Source: an uncultured Prevotellaceae bacterium (GTDB taxonomy: Bacteria > Bacteroidota > Bacteroidia > Bacteroidales > Bacteroidaceae). From it: a stretch of 64,000 bases of DNA. The position numbers were made by a program, and so were the translations under genes. Below, in pieces: positions 1 through 8,244 of the stretch (position 1 is the first letter of the stretch; the number at the start of each line of letters is the position of its first letter). The DNA lies in contig CACXXD010000001.1 of assembly GCA_902771445.1 (NCBI GenBank), positions 26,878 through 90,877 of the forward strand, in the 5' to 3' direction. Under the pieces are notes generated by a model. It saw only the letters and a program-made list of their open reading frames with translations, was not told where the DNA came from and ran no database searches.

Positions 1-528
1 GAGAAATCATGCCCCATCATCTTTGAGCACTATCTTGACGAATCGAGCGTGAAGATGTTTGAGAGCACAAAGGTCATGACGCGCAAGGAGCTTGAGGCAC
101 GCAACGAGGTGAAATGGGAGATGTATGTGAAGACGGTGCAGATTGAGGCCCGCGTGATGGGCGACCTCTCGATGAACCACATTATTCCTGTGTCTACTCA
201 CTACCAGAGCCAGCTCATCAAGAACGTGCAAGGCATGCAAAGCGTGTTCCCGTCGGAAAAGGCCAAGCGGCTGAGCGCCCGCAACATGAAGCTGATAGAA
301 GAGATTGCAGAGCGTACCGAGCGCATTGAGCAACTTGTAGAGGAACTGACCGATGCCCGCCGTGTGGCTAATCGTATTGCCGACATCCATCAGCGTGCCA
401 TTGCCTACCATGATACCGTCTGTCCGAAGATGGAGTCCATCCGCGATGAGGCTGACCATCTGGAAATGATTGTGGAAGACGGTCTGTGGACACTTCCGAA
501 GTATCGCGAACTTCTGTTCATCAGATAG
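1..528 (+). CDS. glnN: Type III glutamine synthetase, C-terminal part (5' end outside window)
   Basis: The reading frame is open from base 1 and ends at 528, giving the last 175 residues of a protein that is about 730 residues long in Bacteroidales. The segment MNHIIPVSTHYQS and the ending WTLPKYRELLFIR are characteristic of the GSIII C-terminal region, which is a long helical section outside the catalytic barrel. The enzyme makes glutamine from glutamate, ammonia and ATP in the cytoplasm and is the main route of ammonia assimilation in this group. A strong intrinsic terminator follows 23 nt after the stop, so glnN ends its transcription unit here. The gene converges with the minus-strand maf gene. 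Confidence 0.95.
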   Translation, partial: EKSCPIIFEHYLDESSVKMFESTKVMTRKELEARNEVKWEMYVKTVQIEARVMGDLSMNHIIPVSTHYQSQLIKNVQGMQSVFPSEKAKRLSARNMKLIEEIAERTERIEQLVEELTDARRVANRIADIHQRAIAYHDTVCPKMESIRDEADHLEMIVEDGLWTLPKYRELLFIR

Positions 529-551
529 CGCGCATTGTGCGTAATATGCAA

Positions 552-587
552 AAGGCCCCGTTGCTTCACCGCAAGCAACGGGGCTTT
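552..587 (+). terminator. Intrinsic terminator of glnN
   Basis: A 10-bp GC-rich stem (CCCCGTTGCT at 556-565 with AGCAACGGGG at 574-583), extended by A/T pairs, closes an 8-nt loop and runs into CTTTCT. It lies directly after the glnN stop. Confidence 0.85.
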
Positions 588-643
588 CTGTGCAATGGCA
601 CAATCTTGGGGTCAGACTGTCTGAATGTACATTGAGTAATAAC

Positions 644-733
644 AAAAAAATCAGGGAACCGATCTTCTCAGACAAGTTCCCCTTAAAAAAAACTTTGGAA
701 AATGATAAATATAGATTAAAAATTACTAGTTAT
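644..733 (-). ncRNA. Candidate small RNA A, downstream of maf
   Basis: A complete small transcription unit with no coding frame: a near-consensus promoter at 740-770 and, about 55 nt into the transcript, a hairpin (arms 654-659 and 676-681) followed by seven U. The predicted RNA is about 90 nt. Its hairpin loop contains GTCTGAGAAGA, which matches, with one change, the loop of a second unit of the same design at 22584-22674. The hairpin may also end read-through from maf. The boundaries are inferred from motifs only. Confidence 0.5.
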
Positions 734-739
734 CGAGTG

Positions 740-770
740 CAAAAGTACAATATTTTTCTGAATATTCCAA
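740..770 (-). promoter_or_regulatory. Bacteroidetes-type promoter for candidate sRNA A
   Basis: On the minus strand, TACTTTTG (740-747) is preceded by a 20-nt spacer and TTG (768-770). This fits the -7/-33 consensus of this phylum. The only thing downstream is the candidate small RNA. Confidence 0.55.
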
Positions 771-812
771 GAGTGTTCAACAACTTTTTTCTTAAAGAAT
801 CTAAAAAGGACA

Positions 813-1394
813 CTAAATGTCGACAAATTCAGCATAAATGCGCTGAACAGGCAGTCCCATCACGTTGAAAAAGCTGCCATTTAGCCCTGTTACACCCACG
901 CATCCAATCCATTCTTGAATGCCGTATGCGCCTGCTTTGTCGAATGGACGATAGTGATCTATATAGAAATTTATTTCTTCATCACTGAGTTGCTTGAACA
1001 CTACATTGGTAGTGACAGAGAACTGGCGCTGCCGATCGGTGGTGGTGAGACACACACCGGTAGTGACCTGATGGGTGCGGCCACTCAGCTTGCGCAACAT
1101 GCGCCGTGCATCGTCGGCATCGACAGGCTTGCCCATCACCTCGTCGTCGACGATTACCACGGTGTCGGCTGTGATAATCAGTTCGTCGTCAGCCATCACC
1201 TTTCGGTAGGCCGCTGCTTTCTCTGCGGCGATGTACTGGGCAATCTCGCTTACGGGAAGCGTCGATGGATAGTTTTCTTCAATATCGGGCAAGACCTTCA
1301 CCTCGAAGTCAATGTCAAGCATGGAGAGCAGCTCGCGCCGACGAGGCGAATTGCTTGCCAGAATGATGTGATATTTCTTTAAGTTGTCTAACAT
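813..1394 (-). CDS. maf: Maf-family nucleoside triphosphate pyrophosphatase
   Basis: A 193-residue protein of the usual Maf length. The N-terminal ASNSPRRREL signature (residues about 13-22) is the phosphate-binding loop, and ADTVV and GKPVD further on belong to the conserved active site. Maf proteins hydrolyse dTTP, UTP or modified pyrimidine nucleotides to the monophosphate, which is seen as nucleotide-pool sanitation; overproduction blocks septum formation in Bacillus. It is the last gene of a minus-strand run with kdsC, the DUF2520 gene and the nitroreductase, 33 bp downstream of kdsC. Confidence 0.95.
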   Translation of the reverse strand: MLDNLKKYHIILASNSPRRRELLSMLDIDFEVKVLPDIEENYPSTLPVSEIAQYIAAEKAAAYRKVMADDELIITADTVVIVDDEVMGKPVDADDARRMLRKLSGRTHQVTTGVCLTTTDRQRQFSVTTNVVFKQLSDEEINFYIDHYRPFDKAGAYGIQEWIGCVGVTGLNGSFFNVMGLPVQRIYAEFVDI

Positions 1395-1427
1395 AATTCA
1401 AGATATTTATCGTCTGTTTTCATGTCT

Positions 1428-1946
1428 CTACCAGCCGAACGCGGTCTCGTTCATCTGCCACTTGCCTTGTGCTCGTAGCGTCTGCTCAATGACATCGCGT
1501 CCGCATCCGTAACCTCCTCGCAGCTGACTCACGTAGATGCTGGTCTGCTGCACTTCGGGGCATGCATCAGCCGGACAGACGGGACATCCAACCCTTTGCA
1601 TGATTTCCAGGTCGGGAATGTCGTCGCCCATATACATCACCTCTTCATCCGTGAATCCATAGTTGGTCAGGAACTGCTCATAGGTTTGTATCTTCACGGA
1701 GCAACCCATATAGATGTCCTGCACACCGAGTCGCTCGTATCGCAGGCGGACAGCTTCGGTGTTGCCGCCCGTCATGATGGCAATGCGTAACCCCAGCTTG
1801 ACAGCCAGCTGGATGGCATAACCATCTTTTATATTGACCGTTCGCAAGGGTTCGCCCGTGGCAGAGAGCGTGATGGTCTCTGCACTCAGCACACCATCGA
1901 CATCGAAGATGATGGCTCGTATTTTCTGTAAGTCGTAATTAATCAT
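1428..1946 (-). CDS. kdsC: KdsC-like 3-deoxy-D-manno-octulosonate 8-phosphate phosphatase (HAD family)
   Basis: A 172-residue capless HAD phosphatase. DVDGVL near residue 15 carries the nucleophile aspartate, MTGGN is motif II, and MGDDIPD is the metal-binding motif IV. This pattern and length match KdsC, which dephosphorylates KDO 8-phosphate to KDO for the lipopolysaccharide inner core and acts as a cytoplasmic tetramer. Its start overlaps the end of the DUF2520 gene by 8 bp, so the two are probably co-transcribed. A related sugar-phosphate phosphatase is possible, but the KdsC call is the simplest. Confidence 0.9.
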   Translation of the reverse strand: MINYDLQKIRAIIFDVDGVLSAETITLSATGEPLRTVNIKDGYAIQLAVKLGLRIAIMTGGNTEAVRLRYERLGVQDIYMGCSVKIQTYEQFLTNYGFTDEEVMYMGDDIPDLEIMQRVGCPVCPADACPEVQQTSIYVSQLRGGYGCGRDVIEQTLRAQGKWQMNETAFGW

Positions 1947-2745
1947 GTTGCACGTTAGACTGAGAAGATTGGTGGATGCTCTGGCTCATCAGCTCATAGA
2001 CACGCGCCTTCAAAGGTTGATCGGCCAGTAGCTGTAGTTGTGACTGAATTACCCTTTCATCGTAACGGACGGCAGGACCGGTCTGAGCCTGAAGGGGATC
2101 AAGTTCGTGTACCTTGGCTGCCGTCTCGTCAATCAGCGGCAACATCACACTGAAGGGCAGGCCGTTCTGAGCAAGAATCTCAGCAGATAGCTGATAGCAG
2201 TGATTGGCGAAATTGCATGCAAAGACGGCAGCTAAATGCAGTTGCCGACGAGCCTCAGACGAGAGTTGGCGCACATTTGTGCTGACCGATGTGGCCAACT
2301 GCTGTGCCACACTCAGTGCATGCTCGTCGTTGCCTTCAACAAAGAATGGTATGGATGAAAAGTCTACGGAACGCTCCTTCGAGAAGGTCTGCATGGGATA
2401 AATCACACCGTGATGGGGTAGGGACTGAGGGAAAACAGACAACGGCATGGAGCCTGCTGTGTGTAGAAATACAGCTTCGGAGGTTTGCTGATTCTTGTTG
2501 AGGTGTGCCGACAGCAGTTCGGTCAGCGCTGGCAATACGGTGTCGGTGACAGAGAAAATGTAGACATCGGCTTCTCGGCTTACAGCATCAATGTTGGTCA
2601 CTGCACTGGCATTTACCTTTGAAGCCAACGACTCAGCCGAAGCCTGCGTTCTGCTGTACACCTGCACAATCTGATGGCCTGCCTCATGCAATGCAGGGGC
2701 AAGGTTGCAGGCCAGACGTCCTGCACCTATAAAAATGATTTGCAT
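1939..2745 (-). CDS. DUF2520 / Rossmann-fold NAD(P)-dependent oxidoreductase-like protein
   Basis: The start chosen is the ATG at 2745, which begins [19 protein letters not shown], a dinucleotide-binding glycine motif at the very N-terminus. An upstream in-frame codon at 2787 would run into the preceding gene. The protein has about 268 residues: an N-terminal Rossmann domain and a C-terminal helical DUF2520 domain (region with [13 protein letters not shown]). Members resemble pyrroline-5-carboxylate and F420-dependent NADP reductases, but the substrate is unknown. It sits between the nitroreductase (12 bp upstream) and kdsC (8 bp overlap). Confidence 0.88.
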   Translation of the reverse strand: MQIIFIGAGRLACNLAPALHEAGHQIVQVYSRTQASAESLASKVNASAVTNIDAVSREADVYIFSVTDTVLPALTELLSAHLNKNQQTSEAVFLHTAGSMPLSVFPQSLPHHGVIYPMQTFSKERSVDFSSIPFFVEGNDEHALSVAQQLATSVSTNVRQLSSEARRQLHLAAVFACNFANHCYQLSAEILAQNGLPFSVMLPLIDETAAKVHELDPLQAQTGPAVRYDERVIQSQLQLLADQPLKARVYELMSQSIHQSSQSNVQHD

Positions 2746-2756
2746 CTGTGGACTAA

Positions 2757-3284
2757 TTAATACTGATTGAGATGCACGTTCTCCCACTTCAACTTGTCTT
2801 CGTTCTGTGGCTTGCGCTCGTCGGCTTTATGACCTATGCCCAGCACACAGAGTACGGAAAGATTTTCGGGAATATCGAGAATGCCGCGAATCACAGTGTC
2901 GGCGCTTGTACCGTCGCTCAGACCGCGTCCGCGCATCTGCACCCAGCAAGAGCCCAGTCCGAGTTCTTCGGCTTGATATTGCATGGAGATAGCTGCAATG
3001 CTTCCGTCCTCCACCCAACAGGCGTTCTGCATGGGATCGCCCAGGACTACGATGCAGAGCGGAGCACCTTTGAGGAACTGTCCTCCCATGTCTTTTGCAT
3101 CCGATAGCTTCTCGATGCTCAGCTTGTCGTCTACAACCACAAACTGCCATGCACGCTGGCCTTTTGATGTCGGCGACATCAGTGCTGCACGAAGAATGAG
3201 TTTCACGTCATCAGCATCGATTTCCTCGGTGGTGAACTTGCGATGCGAACGGCGCATCTGGGCCAAATCTTTAAACGATGTCAT
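2757..3284 (-). CDS. Nitroreductase-family flavoprotein
   Basis: A 175-residue protein with the short nitroreductase layout. RRSHRKF near residue 12 is the FMN-phosphate-binding start, MSPTSKGQRAWQF follows, and GLGSCWVQMRG contributes to the flavin pocket. Such proteins reduce nitro compounds, quinones or flavins with NAD(P)H in the cytoplasm; the natural substrate cannot be told from sequence. It is the first gene of the run leading to the DUF2520 gene, kdsC and maf. Confidence 0.9.
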   Translation of the reverse strand: MTSFKDLAQMRRSHRKFTTEEIDADDVKLILRAALMSPTSKGQRAWQFVVVDDKLSIEKLSDAKDMGGQFLKGAPLCIVVLGDPMQNACWVEDGSIAAISMQYQAEELGLGSCWVQMRGRGLSDGTSADTVIRGILDIPENLSVLCVLGIGHKADERKPQNEDKLKWENVHLNQY

Positions 3285-3327
3285 ATTGTTTTCCGTTTTT
3301 TATTGTTATGGAATGAGTGATATAAGA

Positions 3328-3498
3328 TTAATAGTTGCTCTCTGACTTCTGGATGTAGACGTGTAAGAACAACCCAACGATCATGAGGAGAAACGGCAGA
3401 ATCAGGAAGAGATTCACATGCGAAAAGCCCAAAGCGTAGTCTGCCAGCAGCCACAACATGCCAACGACCATGAGCACTAATCCTACGTATCGCTTCAT
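3328..3498 (-). CDS. Small two-helix membrane protein (56 aa)
   Basis: An ATG at 3498 opens a 56-codon frame: MKRYVGLVLMVVGMLWLLA, a short polar turn, a second hydrophobic stretch (LFLILPFLLMIVGLFLHVY) and the tail IQKSESNY. This predicts two transmembrane helices. It begins 6 bp after the end of the DUF3256 gene on the same strand, which supports translation from a shared mRNA. No function can be assigned. Similar tiny inner-membrane proteins are common in Bacteroidales and often unannotated because of length. Confidence 0.75.
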   Translation of the reverse strand: MKRYVGLVLMVVGMLWLLADYALGFSHVNLFLILPFLLMIVGLFLHVYIQKSESNY

Positions 3499-3504
3499 GG
3501 CGCG

Positions 3505-4020
3505 TCAGGGAATGGGCTTGAGGGTTCTGAGTTTCTCGTCTTGACGCAGAAGCGTGGAGCGTGGCGAACGTATGATGCTCACCTTTGGTTGGACTAAAGG
3601 TTGCCAACGCACAGAATAATAGTCGACGCAAACATCCTCTTCGCCAGTGGAAGGCAGCTGATAGGTAGATACCACACAGATGACCTGCTTGCAGCTGTCA
3701 TACTCTTCTTCGGCTGGGACCAGATAGAGATCCATGCGCAGCGTTTCGCTCATCCGTATCGTCAGACTGTCATCAGCAAGAGCTGTCATTTCGCTTTGTC
3801 CTTCCAGTAAGTTCGTTACTTCGGCCTTCATCTTGGCTTCACAGAAGTCAATCATATCGAGTCGATTGTTCTTTGTCAGCAAAGGCATGATAGAGTCGGG
3901 CATCTCCTTCAGCAAATCACTGATTCTGAGTTGTACGGCCTGGCATTCCGACGAGAAGCCCCAAATGACTGCCGCCATACAGATTATCCACTTGCGCATA
4001 TTGTTGCTATTCATCATCAT
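3505..4020 (-). CDS. DUF3256 family exported protein
   Basis: A 171-residue protein with an N-terminal signal segment (MRKWIICMAAVIWGFSSECQA) after a short Met-Asn leader. The mature part has the DUF3256 pattern: a helical LRISDLLKEMPDSIMPLL followed by a beta-rich region with TYQLPSTGEEDVCVDYYSV. It is probably periplasmic, and its function is unknown. It lies 16 bp downstream of rsmE and 6 bp upstream of the small membrane protein, in one minus-strand operon. The start has three adjacent ATG codons, so the exact first residue is uncertain. Confidence 0.85.
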   Translation of the reverse strand: MMMNSNNMRKWIICMAAVIWGFSSECQAVQLRISDLLKEMPDSIMPLLTKNNRLDMIDFCEAKMKAEVTNLLEGQSEMTALADDSLTIRMSETLRMDLYLVPAEEEYDSCKQVICVVSTYQLPSTGEEDVCVDYYSVRWQPLVQPKVSIIRSPRSTLLRQDEKLRTLKPIP

Positions 4021-4036
4021 TTTCTTATTTAAAAAA

Positions 4037-4774
4037 TCACTTGTTGTTTTTGTTTCCCTCTGCTGCCAGTTGCATCATCATTATAGCAGCCAGTCCTGCC
4101 GTCTCTGTACGCAACCGACTTTTTCCTAAGTCGACAGAGACGAAGCCTGCCTCGACCGCCATGCGAACCTCGTCGATGGAGAAGTCGCCTTCTGGTCCTA
4201 TCATCACAAGCGCATCGGGCATTGCCGACGGCTTGCACAGTTCCTTGAACAGATTCTTTCGAGGCACTTCGTCATAGCAATGGGCTATGTAGCGACGTCC
4301 TTGCTGATGACTGGCCACAAAGCTCTTGAACGACTCCATCTCGTTCAGCACAGGCATCCAGGCCTTGCGACTCTGCTTGACCGCAGAAACAACGATTTTC
4401 TCAATGCGGGGCAACTTGACAACCCGACGTTCGGAGAACTGACAATCCAGGAAAGAAAGTTCGTCAAAGCCCACCTCAGTAGCTTTTTCTACCATCCATT
4501 CCATGCGGTCCATCAACTTTGTGGGTGCAATGGCCAAGTGCAAGCGGCCCTGCCAGACCGGTTCTTGGGGCAGACGCTCCACAATGTCGTAGCAACAATG
4601 ATGCGATGCGGCCAGCGTGACCACTGCTTTATAGAAAGTACCTTTGCCATCCATCAGCATCATGTCATCACCTTCTTGAAGACGCAACACGCGGACGGCA
4701 TGTGCGGCTTCTTCAGTAGGCAGCTCGTTGCTTGCTGCGGCCTCTGGCACATAAAAAAATCTTGTTTCTTTCAT
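4037..4774 (-). CDS. rsmE: 16S rRNA (uracil-1498-N3)-methyltransferase
   Basis: A 245-residue SPOUT-class methyltransferase of normal length. An N-terminal PUA-like domain (HAVRVLRLQEGDDMMLMDGKG) precedes the trefoil-knot domain with MIGPEGDFSIDEV and SRLRTETAGLAA, which form the S-adenosylmethionine site. RsmE methylates U1498 of 16S rRNA in assembled 30S subunits. Its ATG overlaps the stop of the bifunctional-nuclease gene by 4 bp (ATGA), indicating translational coupling. Confidence 0.95.
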   Translation of the reverse strand: MKETRFFYVPEAAASNELPTEEAAHAVRVLRLQEGDDMMLMDGKGTFYKAVVTLAASHHCCYDIVERLPQEPVWQGRLHLAIAPTKLMDRMEWMVEKATEVGFDELSFLDCQFSERRVVKLPRIEKIVVSAVKQSRKAWMPVLNEMESFKSFVASHQQGRRYIAHCYDEVPRKNLFKELCKPSAMPDALVMIGPEGDFSIDEVRMAVEAGFVSVDLGKSRLRTETAGLAAIMMMQLAAEGNKNNK

Positions 4775-5319
4775 TCTGTTGGTGATTTGCGTCGCTTGAT
4801 TTCATCGCGCAGTTGCGAAGCCAGTTCGTAGTTTTCGTTGTCGATGGCACGCTGTAGTGCCATGTTCAGTCGTCGAACGTCCATCGTATTGATGGGGATT
4901 GCCACACCGCGTGCATTCTCATCGAACGGTACGCTTTGCTGGCGCATGAGCTGTTCCTCGATATAGAGTGGACATTCGGAGATGATGTTCAGCAGAACGG
5001 CATCGCTCATACGCATGCGAACACTCCGCTCGAAGTTCTTGTCGACCATGACCACCTGATACTGTCCGTCGTGAATGCCGTAGATCGTCATCTCGTATTC
5101 GTCGGGCAACATCTGAACCAGTGCTTCGGGCAACATCAGTTTGCAATTCTGGGGTGATTGCAGTCTGAGGAGAATCTGACGGGTCATCGTCTCGTCGCAG
5201 ACAATCGAAAGCGCACGTTGGCGGTGCTCGTCGGTCAACAAAATGACCGCGATGTCATCGCTTCCAACGACCTGCTGAATGTTTTCAAACTTTAACAACG
5301 TGCGTCTCATTGCTCTCAA
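4771..5319 (-). CDS. Bifunctional nuclease (BFN/DUF151) domain protein with C-terminal UVR motif
   Basis: A 182-residue protein. Residues about 10-140 form a DUF151/BFN domain (LMLPEALVQMLP, then MRMSDAVLLNIISECPLYI). The last 30 residues contain a UvrB/UvrC-type interaction motif (ALQRAIDNENYELASQLRDE). BFN proteins have reported RNase/DNase activity in plants, but the bacterial role is unclear. The order permease-BFN-rsmE is tight, with a 26-bp gap from the permease and a 4-bp overlap with rsmE. Confidence 0.85.
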   Translation of the reverse strand: MRAMRRTLLKFENIQQVVGSDDIAVILLTDEHRQRALSIVCDETMTRQILLRLQSPQNCKLMLPEALVQMLPDEYEMTIYGIHDGQYQVVMVDKNFERSVRMRMSDAVLLNIISECPLYIEEQLMRQQSVPFDENARGVAIPINTMDVRRLNMALQRAIDNENYELASQLRDEIKRRKSPTE

Positions 5320-5345
5320 TTATCATCGAAAGATTATGGAATGGC

Positions 5346-6599
5346 TTACATCTGGATCTCTTCTTTCTTTGGACGGAAGACCAAAGCAAAGGTGATGCCA
5401 ACGACCAGTGCATAGATGGAGAAGGTGGCCCATACGGTGTTCCATGCCACGGAACCGTCGGCAGCAGTATTGCTGTTCACCACGAACTGAGCGGTGAGCG
5501 AACCAATTGTTGCGCCCAGACCGTTGGTCATCAGCATGAACAGGCCTTGTGCAGAGGAACGGATGTCGGGATTGGTGGTCTTCTCAACAAAAAGTGAGCC
5601 AGAGATATTGAAGAAATCGAAAGCTACACCGTAGACAATCATTGAGAGAATGAACAACAGCACCCCCGGCATGCCAGGATTGCCCAGACCCAGGAAACCG
5701 AAACGCATCGTCCAGGCGAACATAGCGATCAGCATGACCTGCTTGATGCCATAGCGCTTCATGAAGAAGGGGATGAGCAGAATGCAACACGTCTCGCTGA
5801 TCTGTGATATGGAATAGAGTACCACTGGATATTTCACACCAAAGCTGTCAGCGTATTCGGGCATTTCCTTGAAGTGGTCTATGAAAGGTGTTGCATAGCC
5901 GTTGGTGATCTGAAGGCTGACACCGAGCAACATGGAGAAGATGAAGAAGATGGCCATTTTCTTCTGCTTAAACAATGCGAAAGCCTGTAAGCCCAGTGTC
6001 TCTACGAGGCTCTTGTGACCTGTACCGCGCTGCACGGGACACTCTGGCAACGTAAAGGTGTAAAGGAACAGGACGATGCTGACAGCACCGCTCAGTAAGA
6101 ACTGATTCTGGTTCTGCTCGAAGTCGATGAAATCGACAATCCACATTGTAAGGATAAAGCCGATGGTGCCAAACACACGGATGGGAGGGAAGTCCTTCAC
6201 GGTGTCCATGCCGGCCTTTGTCAATGCGTTGTAGGCCACCGAATTAGTCAGCGCAAGCGTAGGCATATAGAAAGCCACACTGACCGAATAGAGCGAGAAA
6301 AGCACTGAGAACTCTGTCTGTTGTCCGTTCTGCATGCCATACCAGCCTGCGGCTATCATGAACATGCCGGCTATCAGATGACAGAGCCCCAACAGGCGCT
6401 GGGCTGGAATCCATCGGTCGGCTACGATGCCAATCAAGGCTGGCATAAAGATGGAAACGAACCCTTGCATGGCAAAGAAAGAACCAATATTGGCACCCAT
6501 GCCAATATTACTGAGATAGATTCCCATGCAAGTCAGATAGGCTCCCCATACGGCGAACTCCAGGAAGTTCATGACTGCTAATCGTACTTTCAAATTCAT
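5346..6599 (-). CDS. Nucleoside permease, MFS (NupG/XapB-like)
   Basis: A 417-residue integral membrane protein with about 12 hydrophobic segments. The N-terminal MNFLEFAVWGAYLTCMGIYL, the IGIVADRWIPAQRLLG loop and ALTNSVAYNAL are typical of the nucleoside:H+ symporter branch. It would import nucleosides across the inner membrane. It is the first gene of a run with the bifunctional nuclease and rsmE. Purine- versus pyrimidine-nucleoside preference cannot be read from sequence. Confidence 0.9.
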   Translation of the reverse strand: MNLKVRLAVMNFLEFAVWGAYLTCMGIYLSNIGMGANIGSFFAMQGFVSIFMPALIGIVADRWIPAQRLLGLCHLIAGMFMIAAGWYGMQNGQQTEFSVLFSLYSVSVAFYMPTLALTNSVAYNALTKAGMDTVKDFPPIRVFGTIGFILTMWIVDFIDFEQNQNQFLLSGAVSIVLFLYTFTLPECPVQRGTGHKSLVETLGLQAFALFKQKKMAIFFIFSMLLGVSLQITNGYATPFIDHFKEMPEYADSFGVKYPVVLYSISQISETCCILLIPFFMKRYGIKQVMLIAMFAWTMRFGFLGLGNPGMPGVLLFILSMIVYGVAFDFFNISGSLFVEKTTNPDIRSSAQGLFMLMTNGLGATIGSLTAQFVVNSNTAADGSVAWNTVWATFSIYALVVGITFALVFRPKKEEIQM

Positions 6600-6625
6600 A
6601 ATCGTTCTCGATTTTTAGGTTATAG

Positions 6626-6853
6626 TTATTTGATTTTCTCTCCCTCGTAGTAGGCAACCAGCGTGCCATCACTTTGAAGACTTAATTGAATCGATCCGCT
6701 CCACCACTCGGTTTGGGCTTGCTCCCCGTTTAATGGGTAGTATCTTAGAACTTGTCCCGACTGAATCTCCACTACCGACAGTGCCATCGATTGTCCGTCT
6801 GGCAATAGTATCTTGTGACAGGCTATCCGCCTCAACTGGTGCTGCTTCTTCAT
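6626..6853 (-). CDS. Small conserved-looking hypothetical protein (75 aa) overlapping the DUF4296 gene
   Basis: An ATG frame of 75 codons that overlaps the 3' end of the DUF4296 gene by 185 bp in another frame. The protein (RRIACHKILLPDGQS, then VLRYYPLNGEQAQTEWWSG, then TLVAYYEGEKIK) reads like a folded beta-rich domain rather than random translation. It continues 43 bp past the DUF4296 stop. I do not recognise a named family. It may be an authentic overlapping gene, or the DUF4296 gene may have gained a longer tail by frameshift over an older neighbour. Confidence 0.6.
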   Translation of the reverse strand: MKKQHQLRRIACHKILLPDGQSMALSVVEIQSGQVLRYYPLNGEQAQTEWWSGSIQLSLQSDGTLVAYYEGEKIK

Positions 6854-7622
6854 GTTTCTTATGGAATCTTATAAGTTGAATATTGTTCAGGAACAGCAAA
6901 CGCACCACGCTTGAACGGTCGTGTGCTCCACCCAGATAGAAAAATCCCTTGATGCGCTGGGGGATGCTCTTCACTCTTTCGTCAATGTCGGCACGCAATT
7001 GTATCAGACCTGAATAAGTGAATCGCGTCTGACGTACAACGGTGGTATCAGGATAGTCGACTGCCAGATAGAGAATGCCGTCCTTGCTGCCCGACTGATA
7101 GACGTAGTCGGAGGTGAACTGCATGAGAAACGTGTCACCGGCAAAGAAGGTTGAGTCGCAGTCAATGATAAAGTTGTAATAGTCGTAGGGAGGCAGTGGC
7201 ATCATGGCTTGCGATTGACGGCCTGGCCAGATGTTGGCCGTATCGCCGTCGGCCTTGAGTGCGGCATATTTTCCTATCTCGCCTTCGCTGATGCCCAGTA
7301 GTGTGTTCTCTTCGTCCAGTCGCTGATAGACGCGTCTGTAGATGTCATCGAACCTGTCGGCTCGGCTATAATAATAAGTAAGCGACGAATCGAATTGTTC
7401 TTGTGTGATGTTATGCTTCTTCATCACCGCATTCCAATAGAGCGTACGCTCATAGTTCTGCTCCTCATAGTTGGGCTGCATTTGCCCTATGGCTCGTGCA
7501 AGATGGTAATCGACCAGTATATCCACGATTTCGTCAGGCTGAATGTATTGACTTGGCGTCGTTGGCTTACACGACACCACAAACAACAACACACCTACTA
7601 TTATGATATGCAGCCTACTCAC
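6669..7622 (-). CDS. DUF4296 family lipoprotein
   Basis: A 317-residue protein starting at GTG 7622, with a lipoprotein signal (IIIVGVLLFVVSCKP, lipidated Cys near residue 18). The DUF4296 region follows directly (DEIVDILVDYHLARAIGQ). A middle beta-rich domain (FIIDCDSTFFAGDTFLMQF) and a low-complexity Ser/Thr-rich tail complete it. It is probably attached to the outer or inner membrane facing the periplasm; function unknown. It overlaps the end of lspA by 8 bp, a pairing common in Bacteroidales. The last 60 residues are read over a second frame that itself looks like a gene (6626-6853). Confidence 0.85.
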   Translation of the reverse strand: MSRLHIIIVGVLLFVVSCKPTTPSQYIQPDEIVDILVDYHLARAIGQMQPNYEEQNYERTLYWNAVMKKHNITQEQFDSSLTYYYSRADRFDDIYRRVYQRLDEENTLLGISEGEIGKYAALKADGDTANIWPGRQSQAMMPLPPYDYYNFIIDCDSTFFAGDTFLMQFTSDYVYQSGSKDGILYLAVDYPDTTVVRQTRFTYSGLIQLRADIDERVKSIPQRIKGFFYLGGAHDRSSVVRLLFLNNIQLIRFHKKHEEAAPVEADSLSQDTIARRTIDGTVGSGDSVGTSSKILPIKRGASPNRVVERIDSIKSSK

Positions 7623-8244
7623 GCTTCAGTGATATTTCGCTGATTTCTTTACGGAAGAACAGAATTAATAATGCAACACCGACCGTGATAGACGAGTCGG
7701 CAAAATTAAAGACTGGACTGAAGAAGATGAATTCTTCGCCCGCATAAAATGGGAACCAGTCGGGATACGTTGTGACGATAAGTGGAAAGTAGAACATATC
7801 GACCACCTTACCCATCAGGAATGGGGCATAACCCTCGCCAAACGGTAGGAAGCCAGCCACGGTATAAGAGGTTGAGGCATCGAAAACAAGCCCATAGAAC
7901 ATGCAGTCAATCAGATTGCCAATCGCTCCGGCCAGAATCAGCGATAGGCACAACACGTAGCTGGTGCGTGCGTTTCGCTTTACCTGAAGCCAGAGGTAAT
8001 AGCTCAGCAGGCCGATAGCACCGACGCGGAAAAGCGACAACAACAACTTGGAACCCAGTTGCATGCCATAAGCCATGCCGTTATTCTCAATGAATGCGAT
8101 ATAGAACCAATTGGTCACATGAATGCTCTCATGCAACGCCATGTGGGTCTTTACCCATATCTTAATGGCTTGGTCTATTAGGATGATGGCGGCAACCAAA
8201 ATTGCCGCCAGTCTTCCTTTGGTTAGAATCTTACTCAATGTCAC
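7615..8244 (-). CDS. lspA: Lipoprotein signal peptidase II
   Basis: A 209-residue membrane protein with four hydrophobic segments. The catalytic aspartates lie in GNLIDCMFYGLVFD and FNFADSSITVG. LspA cleaves the signal peptide of lipid-modified prolipoproteins in the inner membrane. The protein is longer than the E. coli enzyme (164 aa) because of an insert between the catalytic motifs, which is normal for Bacteroidetes. It overlaps the DksA-like gene by 4 bp and precedes a predicted lipoprotein gene. Confidence 0.96.
   Translation of the reverse strand: MTLSKILTKGRLAAILVAAIILIDQAIKIWVKTHMALHESIHVTNWFYIAFIENNGMAYGMQLGSKLLLSLFRVGAIGLLSYYLWLQVKRNARTSYVLCLSLILAGAIGNLIDCMFYGLVFDASTSYTVAGFLPFGEGYAPFLMGKVVDMFYFPLIVTTYPDWFPFYAGEEFIFFSPVFNFADSSITVGVALLILFFRKEISEISLKRE

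Noticed and set aside
590-868. 92-codon plus-strand frame between glnN and maf
   Set aside because: Lys/Asn-rich translation of AT-rich intergenic DNA; the region is better explained by candidate sRNA A.
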